A DNA stretch of 64,000 nt from Actinocrispum wychmicini (GTDB lineage: Bacteria > Actinomycetota > Actinomycetes > Mycobacteriales > Pseudonocardiaceae), in assembly GCF_004345645.1 (NCBI RefSeq), contig NZ_SLWS01000001.1, positions 248,001 through 312,000 of the forward strand, read 5' to 3'. Both the position numbers and the translations under genes were made by a program. The notes under the pieces were generated by a model. It was not told the DNA's origin, did no database searches, and saw nothing but the letters and a program-made list of their open reading frames with translations. Positions 1 through 8,709 of this stretch are shown here, in pieces (the stretch's first letter is position 1; the number at the start of each line of letters is the position of its first letter).

Positions 1-834
1 CCGGCGCAGGGTCAGCAGCACGGCCACGACCCCGAGGAAGAGGGCGAGCGAGACCATGTTGGCGAGGATCCCGCCGGCCTCGGCCATGTGGATCTCCGGC
101 GACTGCAGCCCGCCGACGACGATCACGGCCACACCCGAGCCGGCCACCGCCATGCCCTGGTTCACCCCGGCCCGGCGCAGCGCCACGTAGGCGAGCGCCG
201 CTTCGGCCATGCCCAGGCCGACCGTGCACATCACGACGGTGATCGCGTTCAGCCCGACGATCGGGCTGCCCATGACGCCGCCGGTCACGGCCGCCAGCAG
301 GTGCATGCCGGACGGGTAGAAGCTGGTCGGCTGGCCGGAGAGCACGTCGACCGGCATCAACTGCCAGGGAGCGCCGCGCCCGGAGTACTGGATGTAGGCG
401 GTCAGCGCCGAGTGCCCGATCGTGTCGTGCTCCTGCGGCACCGCACCCAGCTCGTGCAGGCCGGACATCCACATGTGCAGGCTGTACGCGACACCGATCA
501 GGGCGAGCACGACACCCACCGCGATCGTGACCCGCTGTGAGCGCGGGATCAACGGTCGGGCGTCGTCAGGTTGGCTCTGCCGGCCGCGTACCCAACGGAA
601 GACACCGACCGCCACCAGCAGTGCGACGACGACACTGAGGCTCACCGGGCCGAACGGGATGCCGACGAGTCCGCAGAGGATCGCCGTGATCGCGGCCACA
701 CCGATGGACGCCGCGGGGCCGGCACCGAGCACCCAGACGACCCGGCGTACCCGCAACGCGAACAGCAGGGCCGTCCCCGGCAGCACCGAGACGACGAGGG
801 CGACCAGCAGCCCGGGAAGTGCGCCGATGGTCAT
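1..834 (-). CDS. DUF6541-like polytopic membrane protein (3' end outside window)
   Basis: The frame is open from the ATG at 834 to the left edge, so only the first 278 residues are present. It is hydrophobic throughout, with several membrane spans separated by a basic loop near residues 80-100. Around residues 137-180 a spaced pattern (Asp, then His, then Gln-Pro-Thr, Phe-Tyr-Pro and His-Leu-Leu-Ala) matches the same pattern in the 627-residue DUF6541 protein at 3415-5298, so the two look paralogous. By family resemblance it may be a GT-C-like integral membrane glycosyltransferase; the substrate is unknown. It is transcribed away from the glycosyltransferase at 993, with 158 bp between them for two promoters. 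Confidence 0.75.
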   Translation of the reverse strand, partial: MTIGALPGLLVALVVSVLPGTALLFALRVRRVVWVLGAGPAASIGVAAITAILCGLVGIPFGPVSLSVVVALLVAVGVFRWVRGRQSQPDDARPLIPRSQRVTIAVGVVLALIGVAYSLHMWMSGLHELGAVPQEHDTIGHSALTAYIQYSGRGAPWQLMPVDVLSGQPTSFYPSGMHLLAAVTGGVMGSPIVGLNAITVVMCTVGLGMAEAALAYVALRRAGVNQGMAVAGSGVAVIVVGGLQSPEIHMAEAGGILANMVSLALFLGVVAVLLTLRR

Positions 835-992
835 GAGACGCCTGCTGAGGGGTGTCCACACCGCATGCCACGGATCCTGTCAGACGGCGGTGACCACGGG
901 CGGTGGGGGCATGTGTCCCCTCTGTCCATGTCATGGTCAGCTTGCCGGTACCCTGGCGTGGTCTCGCCGCCTGACCACTGGGGAAGGACCCA

Positions 993-2219
993 ATGGACCA
1001 CCCGCGCACCAGTTGCGAGCTGACGATCGTCATGCCCTGCCTCAACGAGGCAGAGACGCTGGCGACCTGCATCCGTAAGGCGCAGGGCTACCTGGAACGG
1101 TCCGGAGTGGACGGTGAGGTGCTGATCGCGGACAACGGCAGCACCGACGGATCCCAGGAGATCGCCCGTGGCCTGGGCGCACGCGTGGTCGACGTGGCGG
1201 CCAAGGGCTACGGCAACGCCCTGATGGGCGGTATCCGCGCGGCCCGCGGCACGTACGTGATCATGGGCGACGCGGACGACAGCTACGACTTCTCGTCGCT
1301 TGAGCCGTTCGTGGCGAAGCTGCGCGAGGGCTACGACCTGGTGATGGGCAACCGGTTCAAGGGCGGGATCGAGCCGGGCGCGATGCCCCCGCTGCACAAG
1401 TACCTGGGCAACCCGGTGCTGTCGTTCATCGGCAAGCTGTTCTTCAAGGCCCCGGTCACCGACTTCCACTGTGGACTGCGGGGCTTCCGCCGCGAGGCCA
1501 TCCTGCGGATCGGCCTGCACACCTCCGGCATGGAGTTCGCCAGCGAGATCGTGGTCAAGTCCTGCCTGTCCGGACTGCGCATCGCCGAAGTGCCCACCAC
1601 CCTGAAGAAGGACGGCCGCAGCCGGCCACCGCACCTGCGCAGCTGGCGCGACGGCTGGCGGCACCTGCGGTTCCTGCTCATCTACAGCCCCCGCTGGCTG
1701 TTCCTCTACCCCGGCCTCGCCGCCCTCGTTCTCGGCTTGGCCGCGACCCTGGCCCTGATGTTCGGCCCGATCGCGATCGGCGGTGTCGGGTTCGACGTCG
1801 CCACCATGCTCTACACCGCCGGCATCGCCGTCCTCGGCTACCAGGCCGTGCTGTTCTCCGTGATGGTGAAGCTGTTCGGCGCCCGGGAGCAACTGCTCCC
1901 GATGAGCCCCAGGTACAAGCAGCTGGTCGAACGGTTCACCGTCGAACGCGGGCTGGTCCTCGGCATGGTCATCTTCCTGGCCGGCATCGTGCTCGCCGTC
2001 CTCCAGCTGGTGCTGTGGGGCGACACCGGGTTCGGCAAGCTGGACGCCGCCGCGACCATCCGGGTGGCCATCCCGGCGATGCTCGGCATCATCCTCGGCT
2101 TCCAGACGATCATGTTCAGCATGTTCGCCGGTGTCCTCAGCATCCCCACCTCGGCGGACACCGACAGCCAGTTCAACCAGGCCGAGCAGCCGGCCGACCA
2201 GGGCGAACTGGTCGCCTAG
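993..2219 (+). CDS. Family 2 glycosyltransferase with C-terminal membrane segments (DPM synthase-like)
   Basis: 408 residues. The N-terminal ~230 residues form a GT-A domain: PCLNEAETL near residue 14, the nucleotide-binding DNGSTDGSQ near residue 46, and an acidic GDADDSYDF metal site near residue 90. About four hydrophobic segments follow in residues 235-380. This layout fits polyprenyl-phosphate sugar transferases that load a lipid carrier on the inner membrane face. GGGGAAGGA just upstream supports the ATG at 993. It probably supplies lipid-linked sugar to the DUF6541 proteins and flippase alongside. The donor sugar cannot be read from sequence. Confidence 0.88.
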   Translation: MDHPRTSCELTIVMPCLNEAETLATCIRKAQGYLERSGVDGEVLIADNGSTDGSQEIARGLGARVVDVAAKGYGNALMGGIRAARGTYVIMGDADDSYDFSSLEPFVAKLREGYDLVMGNRFKGGIEPGAMPPLHKYLGNPVLSFIGKLFFKAPVTDFHCGLRGFRREAILRIGLHTSGMEFASEIVVKSCLSGLRIAEVPTTLKKDGRSRPPHLRSWRDGWRHLRFLLIYSPRWLFLYPGLAALVLGLAATLALMFGPIAIGGVGFDVATMLYTAGIAVLGYQAVLFSVMVKLFGAREQLLPMSPRYKQLVERFTVERGLVLGMVIFLAGIVLAVLQLVLWGDTGFGKLDAAATIRVAIPAMLGIILGFQTIMFSMFAGVLSIPTSADTDSQFNQAEQPADQGELVA

Positions 2220-2274
2220 GGCCTGTATCGAGGTCCCCGTTCGATGAGAGTCGGGATCGGGGCGGTTCCTGGCC

Positions 2275-2673
2275 CTAAGCGTTCGTCATCTCCGAACGGG
2301 ACTCCAGGAGCTGGATGCGTTTCTCCAGCTCCTGTTTCGTCTCCTCGAGTTCGCAGCGCACCAGCGCGGTTTCCTCCACCGAGGTGCGTACCTCTTCCTC
2401 AAGGTGGCCGACCTCCGCGCTCAGGTGCAACGCCACCATGCCCAGCACACCCAGGGCGAGGAACAGCACGAAGTTCGACACCGTGATGAAGTGCATCAGG
2501 CTGCTCAGCCACTCCGCGACGCCGGGCACGGCGCCGAGGACGGCCACGCCGATGGCCAGCAGCAGCCAGATGCCGGCGTACTTCTCGCGGAGTTTCCGCC
2601 TGCGCATCATCTCGACGACGATGAGCAGCACGAGGACCGCGACAACGATGCTCAGTACGCGCCAGGCAGCCAT
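2275..2673 (-). CDS. DUF2304 domain membrane protein
   Basis: 132 residues. Three hydrophobic segments fill residues 1-85, with the MRRRKLREKYAG element typical of DUF2304 near residue 25. The C-terminal ~45 residues are rich in Glu, Leu and Lys in a coiled-coil pattern. DUF2304 proteins commonly sit beside GT2 glycosyltransferases in polysaccharide loci, and here the stop of the neighbouring GT2 gene is only 11 bp upstream. It is the last gene of a five-gene minus-strand operon (7583 down to 2275). Its biochemical role is unknown; a partner or scaffold for the glycosyltransferase is inference. Confidence 0.85.
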   Translation of the reverse strand: MAAWRVLSIVVAVLVLLIVVEMMRRRKLREKYAGIWLLLAIGVAVLGAVPGVAEWLSSLMHFITVSNFVLFLALGVLGMVALHLSAEVGHLEEEVRTSVEETALVRCELEETKQELEKRIQLLESRSEMTNA

Positions 2674-2684
2674 GGGTGGTTCTC

Positions 2685-3413
2685 CTACGCCGAATCCGAC
2701 TGGTCCGCCGCGGGCCTGCGGCGGACCAGGGCGAGCAGCAGGGCGAGTCCGGCGCGGCTGAGGTAGATCGCCGCGCGGACAGGCGACGCGCTCGGCCGTC
2801 CCGACATCCGTTCCAGCATGACGACCGGGATCTCCTTGACCACCAGCCGGGCGCGTAACGCCATCACTAACGACTCGACCGTGTCGCCGAGGTACTCGGC
2901 CGGGTAGTAGCGGGCGAACAGTTCGACCGCGCGCGGCCCGGCCGCCTTGAACCCGGACGTGACGTCGGTCAGTTTGGTCCTGGCCAGCCGGGAGAACACG
3001 ACCGACAGCACGACCATCGCCCAGCGCCGGGGGCCGCCGGCCCTGTACGTGCCGCGGCCGGCGAAGCGGGAGCCGATCACCAGGTCGGCGTCGTCCAGGC
3101 CGGCGAGCAGCGCGGGGAGTTCACCCGGGTCGTGCTGCCCGTCCGCGTCGACCTGCACGACCACGTCGTATCCGCGGGACTTGGCGTAGCGGTAGCCGGT
3201 CCGCATCGCGCCGCCGACACCCAGGTTCACCGCGAGCCGGGCCACACTGGCGCCGGCCTCGCGGGCGCGGTCCGAAGTGTGGTCCGTCGAGCCGTCGTCG
3301 ACGACGAGAATGCCCGCGTCCGGCAGCGCGGCGCGGACCTTGGTGACCACGGCGCCGACGTTGTGCTCCTCGTTGAGCGCCGGCAGCACGATCAGGACAC
3401 GTCGATCGGGCAC
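2685..3413 (-). CDS. Family 2 glycosyltransferase (polyprenyl-phosphate sugar transferase-like)
   Basis: 242 residues, a compact GT-A protein without the long membrane tail of the 993 gene. Visible motifs are LIVLPALNEEHNV at the N-terminus, VVDDGSTDHT near residue 37 and VQVDADGQHDPGEL near residue 88, as expected for DPM1/GtrB-like enzymes. The DxD-type acidic cluster and the following QHD are intact. It starts one base after the DUF6541 gene ends, so translation is probably coupled. Pairing with DUF2304 downstream suggests a membrane-associated two-protein transferase. The acceptor is presumably polyprenyl phosphate (inference). Confidence 0.88.
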   Translation of the reverse strand: MPDRRVLIVLPALNEEHNVGAVVTKVRAALPDAGILVVDDGSTDHTSDRAREAGASVARLAVNLGVGGAMRTGYRYAKSRGYDVVVQVDADGQHDPGELPALLAGLDDADLVIGSRFAGRGTYRAGGPRRWAMVVLSVVFSRLARTKLTDVTSGFKAAGPRAVELFARYYPAEYLGDTVESLVMALRARLVVKEIPVVMLERMSGRPSASPVRAAIYLSRAGLALLLALVRRRPAADQSDSA

Positions 3414-3414
3414 G

Positions 3415-5298
3415 TCAGGACCTTACCCGCTCGCGTTGGCCCTCGATCTCGTAGACAGTGGCCCCCTCGTTGTGGAAGACCTGCTGAAAACCCCTGGTCG
3501 TGGCCAGGTCGACGAAGCCGGGGGAGGTCGTGTAGTCCCGGACCATGCCGGTGCCGACGATGACGTACCTGATCTTCAGGGTGTCGAGCGCGGCGCGGAC
3601 CCGGGGGTCGGTGTTCAGCCGGTTGAGGTTCTCGGTGAGGTACGCGGCGTCGCTGTGTTCCGCGCCGTAGTACGTCCATTCCGCCGGTCGCACGCCGGCG
3701 AGCGCGTACATCCAGACCGAGCCGTCGTGGAAGTCGTTCATCACGACCTCGCCGGGCCGGACCTGGGTGGCCAGCCAGGCGTACCCGGCACGTTCGGCCG
3801 AGCTGACCGCCGGACCGTCGGTGTACCTGGTCGCCAGGCGTTCGGTGTTGCGCGGGATGTACGCGCCCGCGGCGAGCACGGCGCACACCAGCACGATGGC
3901 CAGCCCGAAGACGGCGGCCGGCACCCGGGTCACCTTGCGGCCGAGCCATTCACCGGTCTTCCACACGAACACGCCGAACGCGACCGCGCCCGGCAACGGC
4001 AGCAGCGCGGCCAGCCGCCAGTGGTCGTTGTAGAAGATCCCGGTGAGCACGTCGACGATGTGCAGGTCGAGCGAGACCGTCGCCGCGTACAACAGGCCGA
4101 ACAGGGCGTACGCGCCGACGAGCCACACGAGAAGGCACTGCCGGGCCATGATCACGATGCCGATGAACGCGGGGATCCCGATCGCCCACAGTGGATAGTT
4201 GACCACCCCGGAGAACGTGAGTGCCTGGGTGAACGCGGCGGCCTGGGTCGCTTCGGGTGGCCACTGGGCGCTGGTGACCCCGCTGGCCCCGGCCAGCGAA
4301 GGCAACACGAGTGGAGCCGCGACCACACCGACAATCACGACGGTCGCGATCATCGCCGGCGCACTGGCGCGCCAGTCGACAGGTTCGAACCGGAACAGGC
4401 CGGCGAGCAGGATCAGCACGAACAGGACGACCAGGACGAACGCGAGGCTGGTGTGCAGACCGGCGAGCCCGGCCGCGGCCACCGCGGCGACGATCGGACC
4501 GGTCGCGCCCCTGTTCCTCAGGACGAGGGTGGCGGTGGCCAGAATCGCCGGCAGTAAAGCGATCCCGGCCACGTACGGCCACAGTGGACCGCGGGCCAGC
4601 GAGTCGTACGGGAACGGCGAGAACCAGGTGGACACACACGCGGCGGCCGCGGCGGCGACCGGCGGGAGCCGCCAGGCCAGGCACATCGCGGCGATGCCTA
4701 ACGGCCACGCCAGGATGCCCATCAACGCACCCAGGTTCAACAGGTGCGGCATGTCCAGGCCGCCCTTGTCGAGCACCAGGGCCAGCAACGCGTGGTAGGT
4801 GTCCGGGTAGAAGTAGTCGGTGTTGGTGGGCTGGTTGGCGATCGTGCCGATGGTGGACGGCAGGGTCGAGCCGTGTTCGGCGATCCACCGCACCAGGTTT
4901 CCGTGGTACGGCGCGTCCCAGTCCTGGTTGACCCAGTCGAGGCTGGTGATGCCGCCCAGGAACGTGACCACGCCGACGGCCATCCCGGCCACGACCCCGC
5001 CGCCGACCATCAGGTGCTGGCCGAGCGTGCGCCGCTTTTCGGAATCGGTTCCGTTCGCCGTGCCGCGCCGGGAGACGAAAAACACTATTACGAAACCGAC
5101 AATCGAAACCGCGGCCGTCCAGATCGCGAAGTCCAGCAGATCCCAACGGATTCCCAGCCGGCCGAGCAGGTAGCCGCCGACGGCGACGATTCCGAACGTC
5201 AACGCGGGTGCGGCGGCCGCCAGAATCCAGCCCCGCAGTTTCACCGCCGCGCCGAAAACCAGTCCGGGCAGCCAGAAAGCCAGCAGAAGCAGCGCCAC
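3415..5298 (-). CDS. DUF6541 family polytopic membrane protein
   Basis: 627 residues with roughly 12-14 hydrophobic spans in the first ~480 residues, followed by an extracytoplasmic C-terminal domain of about 140 residues. A loop near residues 125-190 carries Asp-Trp-Asp, Gln-Pro-Thr and Tyr-Phe-Tyr-Pro elements shared with the partial paralogue at 1-834. The architecture resembles GT-C glycosyltransferases that use lipid-linked sugars, but DUF6541 has no assigned reaction. It lies between a flippase (9 bp gap) and a GT2 gene (1 bp gap) in one operon, which points to surface glycan assembly. Confidence 0.85.
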   Translation of the reverse strand: MALLLLAFWLPGLVFGAAVKLRGWILAAAAPALTFGIVAVGGYLLGRLGIRWDLLDFAIWTAAVSIVGFVIVFFVSRRGTANGTDSEKRRTLGQHLMVGGGVVAGMAVGVVTFLGGITSLDWVNQDWDAPYHGNLVRWIAEHGSTLPSTIGTIANQPTNTDYFYPDTYHALLALVLDKGGLDMPHLLNLGALMGILAWPLGIAAMCLAWRLPPVAAAAAACVSTWFSPFPYDSLARGPLWPYVAGIALLPAILATATLVLRNRGATGPIVAAVAAAGLAGLHTSLAFVLVVLFVLILLAGLFRFEPVDWRASAPAMIATVVIVGVVAAPLVLPSLAGASGVTSAQWPPEATQAAAFTQALTFSGVVNYPLWAIGIPAFIGIVIMARQCLLVWLVGAYALFGLLYAATVSLDLHIVDVLTGIFYNDHWRLAALLPLPGAVAFGVFVWKTGEWLGRKVTRVPAAVFGLAIVLVCAVLAAGAYIPRNTERLATRYTDGPAVSSAERAGYAWLATQVRPGEVVMNDFHDGSVWMYALAGVRPAEWTYYGAEHSDAAYLTENLNRLNTDPRVRAALDTLKIRYVIVGTGMVRDYTTSPGFVDLATTRGFQQVFHNEGATVYEIEGQRERVRS

Positions 5299-5307
5299 GG
5301 CGGCACC

Positions 5308-6582
5308 TTAGCGGGCAGTCGTCCCGTCATCGACGGCGACCTCGTGATCGGTGGATGACCGGTGTGCCAACGAGACGAGACCAAGGCTCACCAGCAGTCC
5401 GAACGTCGGCCCGACAATGAGTCCGACGGTCGCCCGGAGAAGCGGGTCACCGGGCCAAAACGCGAGGGTCAGCGCAGTGGAAACCGCCACCACGGCCCAC
5501 GTCGACAGCACGTGGTCGACCCTTTTACCGGCCACCATGACCGCGGCCAGCAATTGGATCATCGCCAGCAGCACGGCGGACCACATCAGTCCGGCGACCG
5601 CCCAGCCGGCCACCACGTAGTCGTGACCGTAAAGCAGCCGAACGAGCCACGGCCCGATCAGGAACGCCAACCCGGCCGCGATCGCCGCGAGGACGAGCCC
5701 GCCGACGGCGCCGAGCGTCAGCAGCTGGCGGAGCCTGCGCCGGCCGTCGTCGCTCGCCGACAGCCGGACCACCATCGGCACGGCGAGCGCCTGGACAGCG
5801 GCGAACAGCAACAGCGGGATCCGAGCCACAGCGAGCGCCGCATAGAACCCGCCGAGTTTCGTGCTGTCGCCGCCGGGCGCCAGGAGCGCGACCATCGCGG
5901 GGAAGCCGGTGATGACGCTCGCGGTGAGCGCCGCGCCCAGCAACAGCGTCAGCACGCGGCGGGCCACCGGACCCCAGTCGTCGCCGTGCACGGACCTGTC
6001 GATGTGCCGGCCGGCGCGGCGGACGAACAGCAGCCAGGCGAACGATCCGAGCCCGACGGCGACGCCGAACGGCACCATCTGACCGAGTCCGACCGCCACG
6101 AGCACGCCGACGACCACCGGCCGGATCGCCGCCTCCGTGACCAGCAGCCACGAGTACGACGTCACCTCGTCGCGGCCGATGAGCAGGCCACGTACGGCGA
6201 ACTGGGCGGCGAACGCGATCCCGGCGACCAGCACGATGACACCGAGTTCGTAGTGCCCGGCGAAGAGTTTCGCGTTCACGGCCGGGATCAGCGGAATCAG
6301 GCCGACCACCACGACGACCACGGTGGCGACGCTGAACGCGCGCACCACGTCCACGCCGACCTTGCCCTGCTTGACCTGTGCTTCCGCCGACAGGCGCGCG
6401 ACTTCCTGTTCCAGCGGGGAAAGCGCGCTGCCCACGCCGAACAGCAGGCCCCAGAAGGTCATGAACGTCGTGTACTCGGCAGGCGAAAGGATCCGGCCGA
6501 CCGCGACGGTGAGCACGTAGCCGAGGATCGAACCGGCCAGCATCGCGACACCGATCTTGCTGACGCTCTTGGTGCCGCTCAT
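5308..6582 (-). CDS. Polysaccharide/lipid-linked glycan flippase (MOP/MATE-like)
   Basis: 424 residues with about twelve membrane spans. The N-terminal stretch around GRILSPAEYTTFMTFWGLL is typical of Wzx-type oligosaccharide flippases, and the family's repeating bundles are visible along its length. The ATG at 6582 overlaps the stop of the upstream glycosyltransferase (ATGA), which fixes the start; the frame stays open much further upstream but is non-coding there. It most likely moves a lipid-linked oligosaccharide across the membrane for the enzymes in this locus. A MurJ-like role is less likely, since the neighbours are glycan genes, not peptidoglycan genes. Confidence 0.85.
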   Translation of the reverse strand: MSGTKSVSKIGVAMLAGSILGYVLTVAVGRILSPAEYTTFMTFWGLLFGVGSALSPLEQEVARLSAEAQVKQGKVGVDVVRAFSVATVVVVVVGLIPLIPAVNAKLFAGHYELGVIVLVAGIAFAAQFAVRGLLIGRDEVTSYSWLLVTEAAIRPVVVGVLVAVGLGQMVPFGVAVGLGSFAWLLFVRRAGRHIDRSVHGDDWGPVARRVLTLLLGAALTASVITGFPAMVALLAPGGDSTKLGGFYAALAVARIPLLLFAAVQALAVPMVVRLSASDDGRRRLRQLLTLGAVGGLVLAAIAAGLAFLIGPWLVRLLYGHDYVVAGWAVAGLMWSAVLLAMIQLLAAVMVAGKRVDHVLSTWAVVAVSTALTLAFWPGDPLLRATVGLIVGPTFGLLVSLGLVSLAHRSSTDHEVAVDDGTTAR

Positions 6583-7583
6583 CGACGTCGGCGAGCGGCG
6601 AGCGCAAGCCCGCGCAGGGCGCCGGCCAGGAAGCTGAATCCGAACAGCGGCAGCAGTCGGGCGAACGCCTTGGCCTCCGACTTGGTGGCGCCGAAGCGGC
6701 GCACCGCGACCCCGGCGGCCGCCGACCCGGCCATGCCCACTGCGATCGCGGTTTTCGGTCGCCGCAGCAGCAGCGCCACACTGGCCAGGCCAACGCCCAC
6801 CACGGCGAACAGGCCGCGCCGGGCTGGGCCTTTGGACTGCAGGTACCCGTCGACGAACGTGGTTCCTCGAAAGAACGCGTGCTTGGTGAACTTCGCCAGC
6901 GAGTCCCGGCCGTGGTACGTGCAGGAGAACTCCGGTGCGAGCCAGATCCGTTCCCGTTCGGCGATCCAGCGCAACAGCCGGGTGTCGTCGCTGGCCAGGC
7001 GCTGGTCGTCGTACAACGACTCGAACTGCTCGGTGGCCTGCTCGAACAACGCGCGCGGCGCCGCGAAATACCCTGTTCCCTTCGGGAAGACGTCGAACTC
7101 GTCGATACTGAACGACATCAGCCGGGGATTGCCGAAATACCGCCGCCACGGGATCTTGACCATCGCGGAAAGAAACCCACTGTACGGATTTCCGTCGTCG
7201 TCGATGCGTACGTGCCCGGTCCAGACCCGGCGGTCGGGATGCGCGCGGAGTTGGTTCTTGAGGAATGCGAGCGCCGACTCGTCGACGATGATCCGACTGT
7301 CCACCAGCAGCAGCATTTCGCCGGACGCCTTCGCCAGCCCGGTCCGGCGGGCCGCGAACCGGCCCTTGTTGGCCTGAGTGATCACTACGATCCCGTGTTC
7401 CGCCGCCAGCTGCACCAACGCCTGCGGTGTCCCATCGGTGCTGCCGTCGTCGACGACGATGATCTCCGCGGGCCATTCCGCTTGCCGCGTCGCGGCGACG
7501 ACGGCGGTGACGCTGCGCGTGATCCACTCTTCCTCGTTGAACACCGGAATGACGATGCTCAAGGACGGCTGATTCGCGTTCAT
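6579..7583 (-). CDS. Family 2 glycosyltransferase
   Basis: 334 residues. The N-terminal GT-A domain shows SIVIPVFNEEEW, VVDDGSTDGTP near residue 43 and LLVDSRIIVD near residue 92, where the usual DxD-type acidic site reads D-S-R. HGRDSLAKF near residue 245 follows. The last ~80 residues contain two hydrophobic helices. It is the first gene of the five-gene minus-strand operon and overlaps the flippase start by 4 bp. The ATG at 7583 is 8 nt from a TACTGT -10 element, supporting a leaderless mRNA. The D-S-R site could alter metal use; this is seen but not interpreted further. Confidence 0.85.
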   Translation of the reverse strand: MNANQPSLSIVIPVFNEEEWITRSVTAVVAATRQAEWPAEIIVVDDGSTDGTPQALVQLAAEHGIVVITQANKGRFAARRTGLAKASGEMLLLVDSRIIVDESALAFLKNQLRAHPDRRVWTGHVRIDDDGNPYSGFLSAMVKIPWRRYFGNPRLMSFSIDEFDVFPKGTGYFAAPRALFEQATEQFESLYDDQRLASDDTRLLRWIAERERIWLAPEFSCTYHGRDSLAKFTKHAFFRGTTFVDGYLQSKGPARRGLFAVVGVGLASVALLLRRPKTAIAVGMAGSAAAGVAVRRFGATKSEAKAFARLLPLFGFSFLAGALRGLALAARRRR

Positions 7584-7591
7584 CGGGTGCG

Positions 7592-7601
7592 ACAGTACTC
7601 T
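7592..7601. promoter_or_regulatory. Back-to-back -10 elements sharing one TA (bidirectional)
   Basis: The ten bases ACAGTACTCT read as TACTCT on the plus strand, 7 nt before the GTG at 7609, and as TACTGT on the minus strand, 8 nt before the ATG at 7583. Both fit the actinobacterial TANNNT -10 placed for leaderless transcripts. The two start codons are only 25 bp apart, leaving no room for leaders. Confidence 0.6.
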
Positions 7602-7608
7602 GTGCCGC

Positions 7609-8709
7609 GTGATCTCCTTCATTGTCGGTACGACCGCTGAGCTGATCAAGATCGCGCCTGTGCACCACGCGATCGCCGCCCGCGGCACCCGGCCGCAGCT
7701 GTGGTTCACCGCCCAGCACATGGACAAGATCGCGGAGACGTTGGCCGACTTGAAGCTGCCCGAGCCGGACGTGTGGCTCGTCCCGAAGGCCAAGGCGGTG
7801 CACGTGAACCGGCCCGCGCAGGTGCCTGGGTGGGCCGCGACGGTCGCGAGCACGGCGTGGAGCCGTCGCGCCGAACTACGGGACGTGTTGACGTCGGACG
7901 GCCGGCCGCCGCTGGTGATGGTGCACGGCGACACGTTCTCCACCCCGTACGGCTCGTTCGTCGGGAAGAAGGTGTTGCGCGCACGCGTCGCGCACATCGA
8001 GGCGGGCATGCGCAGCGGCAGCGCGACAAGCCCGTTCCCGGAGGAGATCAACCGCCGGATCGCAACCCGGCTGACCGACATCCACCTCGCGCCGACCCAC
8101 CGCGAGGTCAAGAACCTGGCGCACGCCCGCGGAATCGTCGTCGACACCGGCGCGAACACCGTCATCGACTCGGTCCGCGCGGCGATGACCGCGGACGTGA
8201 CCATGCCTGACCTGCCTGCCGAGTTCGGCCTGGCCACCCTGCACCGGTTCGAACTGGTGTCCCGTGAGGACAAGTTCCGTGAAGTCCTGCACATGTTGCG
8301 GGACGCCAGCAGGCAGACGCCGATCCTGTACCTGGCCGGCGCGCCCGAGCGGGAACGGATCGAGAACCTGGGCCTGGGCGGCGTTTTCGACGACGAACGC
8401 TTCCTGATGCGCCCCAAGGTCCGGTACACCGAGTTCCTGCCGCTGCTCACCAGGGCCAAGTTCGTCGTGACGGATTCCGGTGGGCTGCAAGAGGAATGCG
8501 CGTACCTCGGCGTGCCGGCGGCGATCCACCGGGAACGGACCGAACGCCATCAGGGACTGGACCGCAACATCGTGCTGACCGAGATGCGCGCGAACAAGTT
8601 CGCCGCGTTCCTCGCCGACTACGAGTCGTTGCGGTTCCCGTCCCTGATGGACAAGTACCACCCCACCGAGATCATCGCGAACACGTTGGGGCAGCTGGGT
8701 TTCTGCTAG
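7609..8709 (+). CDS. UDP-N-acetylglucosamine 2-epimerase-like protein (WecB/MnaA family)
   Basis: 366 residues spanning the whole epimerase fold. Residues that act in WecB-type enzymes are recognisable: [33 protein letters not shown] and the UDP-binding [12 protein letters not shown] near residue 288. The N-terminal nucleotide loop reads [11 protein letters not shown] where the family usually has GTRPE, so the conserved Arg is missing. The GTG at 7609 is the only plausible start and appears leaderless. It probably makes UDP-ManNAc or a related sugar for the adjacent locus. The changed loop leaves room for another nucleotide sugar. Its stop overlaps serS tail to tail by 4 bp. Confidence 0.85.
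   Translation: MISFIVGTTAELIKIAPVHHAIAARGTRPQLWFTAQHMDKIAETLADLKLPEPDVWLVPKAKAVHVNRPAQVPGWAATVASTAWSRRAELRDVLTSDGRPPLVMVHGDTFSTPYGSFVGKKVLRARVAHIEAGMRSGSATSPFPEEINRRIATRLTDIHLAPTHREVKNLAHARGIVVDTGANTVIDSVRAAMTADVTMPDLPAEFGLATLHRFELVSREDKFREVLHMLRDASRQTPILYLAGAPERERIENLGLGGVFDDERFLMRPKVRYTEFLPLLTRAKFVVTDSGGLQEECAYLGVPAAIHRERTERHQGLDRNIVLTEMRANKFAAFLADYESLRFPSLMDKYHPTEIIANTLGQLGFC

Noticed and set aside
2217..2277. TAGGGCC ... GGCCCTA as a terminator between convergent genes
   Set aside because: Arms are only 7 bp and 47 nt apart; they coincide with two stop codons and there is no U tract.
3277..4557. Long open frame on the plus strand opposite the DUF6541 gene
   Set aside because: The translation is Arg/Gly/Asp/His-rich with no domain. 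It is the antisense shadow expected in high-GC DNA.
5362..7377. 671-codon plus-strand open frame opposite the flippase and GT2 genes
   Set aside because: Low-complexity composition and no motif. The minus-strand genes have clear families and coupled starts.
6583..7803. Upstream extension of the flippase frame to 7803
   Set aside because: The extra residues are Arg-rich and overlap the GT2 gene in another frame. The ATG at 6582 overlaps the GT2 stop.
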